Assembly (NCBI GenBank): GCA_964619535.1
Contig: CAZUEX010000011.1
Coordinates: 58,673-122,672 of the forward strand
From: Leptonema sp964619535
GTDB lineage: Bacteria > Spirochaetota > Leptospiria > Leptospirales > Leptonemataceae
Reading direction: 5' to 3'
DNA: 64,000 bases
This document shows, piece after piece, positions 24,552 to 31,793 of the stretch. The translations under genes were made by a program, and so were the position numbers. The stretch's first letter is position 1. Each line of letters opens with the position of its first letter. The notes beneath the pieces are model-generated. The model was not told where the DNA came from, ran no database searches, and saw nothing but the letters and a program-made list of their open reading frames with translations.

Positions 24552-25960
24552 TCATCCCCTCGCGAAGAAGTATTGGCATACAGGTCGGTATCGTTGTTGC
24601 CGGTGTCATTGCCGCTCCACTGAGTTTTGATACCTGTCTGTTTTCGGTTGTGGTGATGGCTTTTGTGATGCTTGAAGCCGTTCTGGTTTTGCTGATTCTG
24701 CTGGATGGCCTGTTCCTTCCTGCCCGGGGTTCGCTGAGGGTTTCGCGCCGTCTGCTGAATCGCTGCCAGGAAAATCGAACCGTTACGGTGGAACTGCACA
24801 TCAATCTGTTTGATGACAGGGGCAGGGATCGAAGGGCCAGCCGTAGATTATATTACACCCTCTACGATGATACAGGGCCGTACTTTCAAACGGACGACTT
24901 TCCGTTACGGTGCCGTGCACGTGCTCCTTTTACGGTCAGTTATCGCATGAGATGTCTTCGTCGTGGACTGTTTCGTTTTCAGGAGGTTTACGTTACGATG
25001 GGGTCCACTCTGGGCCTGGGTCTGCGCCGTTTTCGCCTTCCCTGCATAGACGATGTAGCCGTGCATTCCGAGGTGCCCGTTATAAGCGGGGACTTTATTG
25101 CAGCGCAGAAGCGACTGTATGCGGTTTCTGGATGGCAGAGACGGGCAGCACCGGGAGGCGAACGGGAATTCTATCGACTGCGAGAATACCAGACCGGAGA
25201 CGAACCGCGCCGCATCGACTGGAAGGCATCTGCAAGGTCCGGACAGCTCATTACCAGGGAATACGAAAAAGAGCAGAAGCAGACCCTGTTTCTTGTGGTG
25301 GATATGAGCCACTGGATGGCCGTGCGCAGTGGCAACCGTTCTTTACTCGATGAAGCACTGTCGGCGGCCCTGATGCTGGCCGGTGTTGCTTCCTCACGTG
25401 GCGATTCGGTTGGCTTTCTGGCCTTTGGATCCGAACCACATCTGTTTATTCCACCGGCCCGTCGGGAAACGAGTGCGCTGGCCGCTGCCCTCTGCTCGCT
25501 CATGCCGGAAGAGGGCTCTGCGCATCTGGACGGTATGGCGGCCTTCCTGGGCAGGGTCCTGCGTAACGAAACGATCCTTGTCGTCTTTTCCTCCGTTCCA
25601 CACGAAGAAGGGATTGAAAACTGGATACGCTTTTCCAGAGAGCTTTCGGCTTCGCACAGACCTCTTCTGGTAATGCTTGAAAACGATGAAACCCTGGAGA
25701 TCCTGAAAAGAAGCCCCATGAAAGAGTTGCGCCAGATCGGGCAGCGCAAGAACCTTTTTCCGCTTCCCGACCTACCGGACCTGACAGCAGCTCGGGCCGG
25801 CGCGCAACAGCTGGCCACCTTTCACTACCTGAAAGAAAAGGAAAGGCGGCTGCGCTTTATTGCCGGTCAGAGTGCAGGCATCGTAACGGCCACACGCAAG
25901 GGCCTGAACCTGTCTGTGCTGTCTGAGTATTTGAGGATCCGGTTTACCTCCACCTTTTAG
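24548..25960 (+). CDS. DUF58 (vWA-like) protein, MoxR partner
   Basis: A 470-residue protein with two N-terminal membrane helices (IGIQVGIVVAGVIAAPL; VVVMAFVMLEAVLVLLILL), a beta-rich middle region, then the DUF58 motif REYQTGDEPRRIDWKASARSGQLITREYE. A vWA-like domain follows, with the strand TLFLVVDMSHWM where a MIDAS DxSxS would be; here it reads DMSHW, so metal binding may be altered. It is the last gene of the operon. DUF58 proteins pair with MoxR ATPases as substrate or adaptor. Confidence 0.9.
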   Translation: MIIPSRRSIGIQVGIVVAGVIAAPLSFDTCLFSVVVMAFVMLEAVLVLLILLDGLFLPARGSLRVSRRLLNRCQENRTVTVELHINLFDDRGRDRRASRRLYYTLYDDTGPYFQTDDFPLRCRARAPFTVSYRMRCLRRGLFRFQEVYVTMGSTLGLGLRRFRLPCIDDVAVHSEVPVISGDFIAAQKRLYAVSGWQRRAAPGGEREFYRLREYQTGDEPRRIDWKASARSGQLITREYEKEQKQTLFLVVDMSHWMAVRSGNRSLLDEALSAALMLAGVASSRGDSVGFLAFGSEPHLFIPPARRETSALAAALCSLMPEEGSAHLDGMAAFLGRVLRNETILVVFSSVPHEEGIENWIRFSRELSASHRPLLVMLENDETLEILKRSPMKELRQIGQRKNLFPLPDLPDLTAARAGAQQLATFHYLKEKERRLRFIAGQSAGIVTATRKGLNLSVLSEYLRIRFTSTF

Positions 25961-26060
25961 CAAGCAGCGGGAGCGATGATTCGTTAACCATGACGCCGTC
26001 CCGTAAAGGAAAATGCCCGGCGCTTGACGTCATCGGCCCGCCTCATTTCACTGGTCTATC

Positions 26061-27086
26061 ATGAAGAAGAACCGACTGGGATCCTCACCGCTGGTGGTGA
26101 CCGATATCTGTATGGGAACCATGACCTTTGGTTCCTTTGCAGACGAAAAAGAGAGCTTTCGTATCCTCGACAAGGCCTTCGATGGAGGAGTCAACTTCCT
26201 CGATACGGCAGAGATCTATCCTGTGCCTCCCGAGAAAAAATGGGTTCACCGTACGGAAGAGATCGTGGGGCGCTGGCTGAAAGGGCGACAGCGTGACAGC
26301 GTCATCGTGGCTTCGAAGGTGGCCGGTCCGGCACATGGCTGGTTTGTCCCCCCGCTTCGCAGCGGGATGACGGTTCTGGATGCCCATCAGATTCGAGTGG
26401 CCATCGAAGGCTCATTGCGCCGGTTGCAGACCGATTACATCGATCTGTACCAGACGCACTGGCCCGATCCAGGTTCCAATGCCTCTGTGTATCAAGAGAT
26501 CATGGAAGCGCTGGACGATCTGAAGCAGGAAGGGAAGATCAGGGTAGCCGGATGTTCGAATGAAACTCCCTGGGGCTTGATGAAGGCCCTGCATCAAAGC
26601 GAAATGCATGGACTGATCCGCTATGAAACCATACAGAATAACTTCTCGGTGTTGAACCGTCGCTTTGAGGATGCTCTGGCAGAGGTATGCCGTAAAGAGA
26701 ACGTTAGCCTGTTGCCGTATTCTCCCCTTGCCGGCGGTGTGGCCACCGGAAAATACAACGTCGATCCCCCTCCGGAGAATGCGCGGTTTTCGCGATATGC
26801 AAAAGAAGGCGTGCGTCAGCAGAAGCAAAGAAACCGCTTTTTGAACGAGAAGACCCTCGATACGACGGAAGAGCTGATGAAACTGGCTGCGGAGCTGGAC
26901 ATGAGTGTAACGACCCTCGCCGTTGCCTGGTCGAAGCAGCATGACTTTGTGGCCTCAACAATTATCGGTGCTACGAATGCAGATCAACTCGATGACAGTC
27001 TGAAGGCAGCGGATGTTGTTCTTCCCGATGAAGCGTTGAAACGTATCGATGAGATTACCGGCCGGATCCTGTATCCGATGGGCTGA
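26061..27086 (+). CDS. Aldo/keto reductase (Tas-like)
   Basis: A 341-residue NAD(P)H-dependent oxidoreductase with a TIM-barrel fold. The catalytic tetrad is visible: Asp and Tyr in DTAEIYP, Lys in VIVASKVAG, His in DLYQTHWPD. The C-terminal cofactor segment is STIIGATNADQLDDSL. Length and the PVPPEKK insertion resemble the Tas/YajO-type group. The substrate is unknown. Its last 32 bases overlap the 3' end of the convergent tsaC/sua5 gene, so there is no room for a terminator. Confidence 0.9.
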   Translation: MKKNRLGSSPLVVTDICMGTMTFGSFADEKESFRILDKAFDGGVNFLDTAEIYPVPPEKKWVHRTEEIVGRWLKGRQRDSVIVASKVAGPAHGWFVPPLRSGMTVLDAHQIRVAIEGSLRRLQTDYIDLYQTHWPDPGSNASVYQEIMEALDDLKQEGKIRVAGCSNETPWGLMKALHQSEMHGLIRYETIQNNFSVLNRRFEDALAEVCRKENVSLLPYSPLAGGVATGKYNVDPPPENARFSRYAKEGVRQQKQRNRFLNEKTLDTTEELMKLAAELDMSVTTLAVAWSKQHDFVASTIIGATNADQLDDSLKAADVVLPDEALKRIDEITGRILYPMG

Positions 27087-28068
27087 GGCGCAGGCTGGCT
27101 GCACGTCGCAGCCGATCGTTAACAGCCCTGCCCATACCATCGTCGCCGAGTCGAAAAGACAGGATGACCGAAGCACTGCGCGATAGCGTATCCAGTGAGC
27201 GGTATAGCTTCGATGCAAAGGCGGCTGCATCGGGCTCTGGCTGTAGAAGGGCAGGCTGCCGGCAGTCCATGCGGGACACGGGCAGCCGCTCTTCCAGCAC
27301 CTGAAACAGATCGTTTTCTCCCTGTAAGAAGCGGTGCAATCTCTGCAGAAGATCTTCTGTATAACACTCCTCTACAAAGATAAGCGGCACGGCAGGAGCG
27401 TAATGGACGGGCAGACGTCCGGGCGAAAGCAGCCCGCGACCCTGCGGGTCCTTATGATCCGGTTGGCCCTGCTGCACGGTGAAGCCAAGGGCTTCGAAGT
27501 CCTTTTCGGTGATGGCGCCGGGCCGTAAGATGCGAACAGAGCGTCCTTCGCGCAGCACGACCGTTGACTCAATGCCGATGCTGCAGGGTCCTCCATCCAC
27601 AACGCCCGGTATGCGCCCTTCCAGGGACTCTTCTACCATCTGTGCTGTAACCGGACTGGTCTTTCCGGAAAGATTGGCAGAAGGGGCAGCCAGCGGAACG
27701 CCTGTTTTTGTTATGGCCTCGAGAAAGAGCGGATGTGAAGGCATGCGAAAGGCACAGAGTGCAGAGCCTGCCGTTACCACGTCTGGAATTCCGATTTTTG
27801 GCAGAAGCAGGGTCAGGGGGCCTGGCCAGAGTGAAAAGAGCGGGCGATCTTCGGAACGGATCACTGCATACCGTTCCAGCATCTCTACAGAGCTGATGTG
27901 GCAGATAAGAGGATTGTGCGCAGGGCGACCCTTGGCATGAAAGATCTTCTGAACGCTTTCGGTCCGATCTGCGCGGGCAGCCAGTCCATAGACCGTTTCT
28001 GTTGGCAGTGCCACAACCTCACCGGACTGGAGCAGGGCCACCGCCTCATCGAGGCTCAGCCGTTTCAT
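27055..28068 (-). CDS. L-threonylcarbamoyladenylate synthase, Sua5 type
   Basis: Makes threonylcarbamoyl-AMP from threonine, bicarbonate and ATP for the t6A37 tRNA modification; tsaD, the transferase partner, is at 60659-61675. The 337-residue chain has the YrdC domain (ALPTETVYGLAARAD, KGRPAHNPLICH, PSANLSGKTSPVTA, STVV) and then a C-terminal Sua5 domain starting near LLSPGRLPVHYAPAVPL, so it is the long Sua5 form, not the short TsaC. The start is the ATG at 28068, which shares its A with the TGA of the M16 peptidase gene. Its tail overlaps the convergent aldo/keto reductase gene. Confidence 0.92.
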   Translation of the reverse strand: MKRLSLDEAVALLQSGEVVALPTETVYGLAARADRTESVQKIFHAKGRPAHNPLICHISSVEMLERYAVIRSEDRPLFSLWPGPLTLLLPKIGIPDVVTAGSALCAFRMPSHPLFLEAITKTGVPLAAPSANLSGKTSPVTAQMVEESLEGRIPGVVDGGPCSIGIESTVVLREGRSVRILRPGAITEKDFEALGFTVQQGQPDHKDPQGRGLLSPGRLPVHYAPAVPLIFVEECYTEDLLQRLHRFLQGENDLFQVLEERLPVSRMDCRQPALLQPEPDAAAFASKLYRSLDTLSRSASVILSFRLGDDGMGRAVNDRLRRAASLRLSPSDTGSGR

Positions 28069-29354
28069 CAATCTTCTTCGTCCGTAACGCTGGATTCGGG
28101 TAGCAGAACGGCCCGCATTCTCGGCCCCGAAAAGGTTCGCTGTGCTGCTTCTCGAATATCGTCTAACGTCACCTCTTCCAGCTCTCGCAGGGCCCGGTGC
28201 AGGGGATTCTCTTTTTCGCCGCGAAGCACAGGCAGAGCAATCATCGACGCCATACCCTTGCTTGTTTCACTGCGCGATGCAAGAGCAGCACGAATGGAGG
28301 CGCGTGCACGCTTCAGATGATGCTCTTCAAGACGTTCTCCGCAGATCTTCTTGATGATTCGGTCGATTTCGATTTCCAGTGTGTTGATCTCCTGTGGGTC
28401 AATTCCACAGCTGATGTTTACGTTATTGAAGGGTTCATGTCGCGAGATGACCGAATAGATGCCATAACAGGAAAGGCCCATCTCTTCGCGAATCCGTTCA
28501 AAAAGCAAAGAGGAATCACTGCCTCCCAGAATGAAATTCATCACATCTTCATGGTGACGTTTCGGGTGATCCTGCGGCAGGGCCGGAAAATAGAGATTAT
28601 AATAGGCCTCTTGAATGCCATTTCGTTTTAATTCAATATCGGCTGCTCTGGGCTGCAGCTGTGGAAAGTCAGCGGGGATGGCTTCTGGCAGGTCGGAAAA
28701 ATGCTGGCGCACGGCCTTCAGCATACGCTCTTCTTCGATGCCTCCAACGATTACAATAAGGACGTTGCCGGCACCATAGTAACGCTTTTTGAAGGCATGC
28801 ATGTCGGCCGTTGTGGCAGACAGGATGGACTGTTCGGTTCCGATGATGGGATGGTATCCAGGGCCGTAGTAACGTTCCATGGCCCGTTCATTGATGAAGT
28901 CATCTGGATCGTCGTCCCGCTCGCGAAATTCACTGAGGATGGGGTTGAGCTCCTTGTGAAACTCCTCTTCCGGAAAAAGAGGATTACAGAACATATCGCT
29001 CAGAATGTCGAAGCCTTCCTCAAAAGAGTCATTCAGCACGGTAATATAGTAGGCTGTGTGATCGTAGGTGGTGTAGGCATTCATGTTTGCCCCGATGTCG
29101 TTGGCAGCACGCGAGATGCTGGTTCCACCAGGGCGCCTGCTCGAGCCCTTGAAGAACATATGCTCAAGGATATGGGCAATTCCGTACTCGCCCGGTTTCT
29201 CTGCAGCAGAACCCACCCTTGTGAGGATCTGCACCGTCGTCAGGTAGCTATCGTTTTTCAGGTAAGCGAGTCGAACCGTACCGAGGTCGAAAATTTGCAG
29301 GCGATGACGCAGAAGCGAGGCAACAGCAGACATTGGTGGCAAGAAAATCGGCAC
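28068..29354 (-). CDS. M16 family zinc metallopeptidase
   Basis: A 428-residue pitrilysin-like protein. It has the inverted zinc motif HILEH (IAHILEHMFFKGSSRRPGG) and the downstream Glu region (NELNP-like, seen as FHKELNPILSEFRERDDDP), then a C-terminal M16 domain (LGGSDSSLLFERIREEMGLSCY). There is no signal peptide, so cytosolic or periplasmic location is open. The start may be the GTG at 29354 or the ATG at 29333; neither has a good ribosome-binding site. It is coupled to the Sua5 gene by a 1-nt overlap and lies 27 bp after the YheT-like gene. Confidence 0.88.
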   Translation of the reverse strand: MPIFLPPMSAVASLLRHRLQIFDLGTVRLAYLKNDSYLTTVQILTRVGSAAEKPGEYGIAHILEHMFFKGSSRRPGGTSISRAANDIGANMNAYTTYDHTAYYITVLNDSFEEGFDILSDMFCNPLFPEEEFHKELNPILSEFRERDDDPDDFINERAMERYYGPGYHPIIGTEQSILSATTADMHAFKKRYYGAGNVLIVIVGGIEEERMLKAVRQHFSDLPEAIPADFPQLQPRAADIELKRNGIQEAYYNLYFPALPQDHPKRHHEDVMNFILGGSDSSLLFERIREEMGLSCYGIYSVISRHEPFNNVNISCGIDPQEINTLEIEIDRIIKKICGERLEEHHLKRARASIRAALASRSETSKGMASMIALPVLRGEKENPLHRALRELEEVTLDDIREAAQRTFSGPRMRAVLLPESSVTDEED

Positions 29355-29381
29355 TGCCAGAGTGGGCGACCCTTTTCCTGG

Positions 29382-30443
29382 TCAGGCCTTTGCTGTCTTC
29401 CTGCGATGGCCCGTGCCTTTTTTGGGCGGCCTGGTTCGTCTACCTCCATCTGTGGAGGTGCGGTTCTGTGGATTCCGCGAGGACTCTTCAGCGATTTCAT
29501 GAAAGAGGTCGAGGTAGGCAGGATGAAATCCCCGTTTTAGAAAGCCGTTGTGGCCTCCCCGGTCTGTAATGATGATGCGCAGCAGCGGATGTGGGTCAAT
29601 CTTCTTGAAATCCTCTTCGGTGATGATGGGATCATCGGCCGAGGTGTAGATCGTTGTGGGCACCTGCAGCTTTTGAAAGAAGGAACCCGTCGTTGTATAG
29701 CGCTGGAAATAGTCCTTCACTTCTTGAAAGGGCGTAAAAAGGGGAATGCCGATCGACGTCAGCTCCATCACAGAGCGTGCTGACGTTACGTAGCGAAAAT
29801 CGTGCAGGTAGGGGAACAGTTCCTGCTTTTTCATCAGAGATTGCGACCATTTGCTCAGAAAATAAGGGCCGAGGATAGGATCCTTATCAATGCGAATCGT
29901 TGCCATCTCCGGATCAACGGCCGGAGAGACGGCCAGAACATGACGCAGGTTTTGCAGCTTCTTTCTACGCACGGAATGGGCCATCGCCGCTCGAAGTACG
30001 AAATTGCCGCCCAGCGAAAATCCCATCAGGTACAGCGGCATGTTTCTGGCCAGCCTGGAAGCCTGGCACATGGCCTCGTAGGTTTCATCCAGCATGGTTC
30101 CGTTGAACGGTACTTCGTTCAGATGATGCGTATCTCCATGGTCGCGCAGGTTTAAACGGAATATGTTGTATCCATGCCGGAACAGGTGCTCTCCTGTTCG
30201 CAGGATGTAGGTGGATTCGATTCCTCCTTCCCAGCCATGCAGTAACAGAACAAGGCCCTTCGCGCTGGACTGCTCTGCATACGAACCGAGCAACCGGGTG
30301 CCGTTGGACGTCGTCAGGAGCATGAAGCGAGAGTGTTCACGTAAAAAGGCGCCGCTGACACGAAACTTCAGCGATGCGAAGGCAGTCTGTAAAAAGGGAT
30401 GTCGTAGATAAAAAGGAGGGTTCAGCTTCCGCCGTTCGAGCAT
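29382..30443 (-). CDS. YheT-family alpha/beta hydrolase
   Basis: A 353-residue alpha/beta hydrolase of the YheT/ABHD1 group. It has the oxyanion LLLHGWEGG segment, the nucleophile elbow LMGFSLGGN, an acid in YTSADDPII and the catalytic His in DRGGHNGFL. The C-terminal 35 residues are basic and low-complexity (RRTRPPKKGTGHRRK). Substrates are esters, probably lipid-related. The ATG at 30443 (MLERRKLNPP) fits the family start; the longer frame from 30494 would cover the dyad at 30456-30469. Confidence 0.85.
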   Translation of the reverse strand: MLERRKLNPPFYLRHPFLQTAFASLKFRVSGAFLREHSRFMLLTTSNGTRLLGSYAEQSSAKGLVLLLHGWEGGIESTYILRTGEHLFRHGYNIFRLNLRDHGDTHHLNEVPFNGTMLDETYEAMCQASRLARNMPLYLMGFSLGGNFVLRAAMAHSVRRKKLQNLRHVLAVSPAVDPEMATIRIDKDPILGPYFLSKWSQSLMKKQELFPYLHDFRYVTSARSVMELTSIGIPLFTPFQEVKDYFQRYTTTGSFFQKLQVPTTIYTSADDPIITEEDFKKIDPHPLLRIIITDRGGHNGFLKRGFHPAYLDLFHEIAEESSRNPQNRTSTDGGRRTRPPKKGTGHRRKTAKA

Positions 30444-30455
30444 GTTTCCTTTTTT

Positions 30456-30469
30456 GAGAACTGATTCTC
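30456..30469. promoter_or_regulatory. Dyad GAGAA-N4-TTCTC between divergent yheT-like and nnrS genes
   Basis: GAGAACTGATTCTC is a perfect 5-bp inverted repeat with a 4-nt spacer, 13 bp upstream of the yheT-like ATG and about 95 bp upstream of the nnrS start. The geometry fits a dimeric repressor or activator site. Which regulator binds is unknown; it is not a clean Fur or FNR box. Confidence 0.3.
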
Positions 30470-30564
30470 GTGTCAATCGTGAGGCGGATTTCACCCTGTA
30501 ACATTTTTCTTGTCGGCAGACGGCCGTTTTTATTTATTACTCTGAAGTATTTAATGAGGGATGT

Positions 30565-31707
30565 ATGAACCTGTTGCAAGATATGCGAGTCAGCCCGTAT
30601 CGCCTGTTTTTTCCGATCGGTATTATCGGGCTGCTGTACGGCCTGACGCGTATGATTCTGCCCTTTTCGGGAGAAGGAGTTTACTGGCACAGAGAGGCCA
30701 TGATCGGCCTTTTTCTTTTACCGGTTGCGGTGGGATTCATGTTCACCGCCGGGCCAAAGTTCTTTGCTTCCTTTCTACCGCATACGGTGGAGCTTGTGCT
30801 TGCCGCTTTGCTTTTCACAGCCATGTTTATCTTCAGCCTTCTTGATCTGAGGCTGTTTTATCATATGACGAAGCTTGCCGTGCTGGCGGTGCTTCTTACC
30901 TTCTTAACCGTTCGCTTTATTCGACGGCGTTCGGGGAATCCTGTTTTCTCATCGTTCTTGTTTCTGGGGCCATTGTCAGGGCTTCTTGGCAGCGTGGCTG
31001 CCCTTCTGTCGTTCAACAGTTCGCAACCCATCTTCTACGAATGGCAGCGTTCCCTGTATTTTCATGGGATGTTCTGGATTCTCTTTTTTGGCGTGGGCGT
31101 GAAGTTCTTTCCGATGATTACGCTGACAACGAGAGGCCTTCGCGATCTGACTTCGTACGAGAAGTTCGTTTCTTCTTCGCATGCCCTGTGGACCACGATC
31201 GGTATCGTACTGCTTGCTTCTTTTGTTGCGGAAGGTGCCGGATACGTCAGGTCGGCCATGTGGGTGCGAGCCCTGGCCTTGCTCTTTATGGCCAAAGAGG
31301 GCTGGCTTCTTTTTTATAAAAGCCCGCGAAAAGGCGTTTTTACGTTCTTTTTAAAGACCGGTCTGTGGACCATTCTCCTTGCTCACTTTATCTTTCCCTT
31401 TTTCCCCGAGCAGCGCGTACACCTTTACCATCTGGTGTTCACCGCCGGTTTCATGATGGGCACCCTTCTTGTGATGGGACGGGTCAGCCTGGCCCATGAG
31501 CGACTGCCTCTGGACGTAGAGATGCGCTCTCGCATTGCAGGCACTGCATTCTTTCTGATCTATCTGGCCGCCTGGACCCGGGCCACGGCGCACCTGATTC
31601 CGTCCTATGTTTTTCATCTGCGCTATGCAGCTGCCATTGCTGCACTGGCCGTGATCATGCTGGTCGGGCTTTACTTCTGGTTATACCGCAGGCAGAGGGT
31701 CGGATGA
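30565..31707 (+). CDS. NnrS family membrane protein
   Basis: A 380-residue protein with about 12 hydrophobic segments, matching NnrS, a heme- and copper-containing membrane protein linked to nitric oxide and nitrite metabolism and to relief of nitrosative stress. Conserved features are YWHREAMIGLF near the start, VGFMFTAGPKFF, the mid-chain LYFHGMFWILFFGVGVKFFPMI and the later HLYHLVFTAGFMMGTL, whose histidines are candidate metal ligands. GAGGG precedes the ATG. No nitrite or NO reductase is adjacent, but the octaheme cytochrome elsewhere in the window may handle nitrogen oxides. Confidence 0.85.
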   Translation: MNLLQDMRVSPYRLFFPIGIIGLLYGLTRMILPFSGEGVYWHREAMIGLFLLPVAVGFMFTAGPKFFASFLPHTVELVLAALLFTAMFIFSLLDLRLFYHMTKLAVLAVLLTFLTVRFIRRRSGNPVFSSFLFLGPLSGLLGSVAALLSFNSSQPIFYEWQRSLYFHGMFWILFFGVGVKFFPMITLTTRGLRDLTSYEKFVSSSHALWTTIGIVLLASFVAEGAGYVRSAMWVRALALLFMAKEGWLLFYKSPRKGVFTFFLKTGLWTILLAHFIFPFFPEQRVHLYHLVFTAGFMMGTLLVMGRVSLAHERLPLDVEMRSRIAGTAFFLIYLAAWTRATAHLIPSYVFHLRYAAAIAALAVIMLVGLYFWLYRRQRVG

Positions 31708-31776
31708 TATGCCCTGGTTGGTAAAGCTACAGAACAGGCCCGAACCGCAAGGCCGGACCGGACGACCTATGGCCAC

Positions 31777-31793
31777 AGGCCTGAAACAGGCCT
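31777..31793. terminator. Short hairpin between nnrS and the psd-fusion gene
   Basis: AGGCCTG-AAA-CAGGCCT, a perfect 7-bp stem with a 3-nt loop, overlapping the stop of the minus-strand fusion gene. There is no T-tract, so termination is uncertain. Confidence 0.3.
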
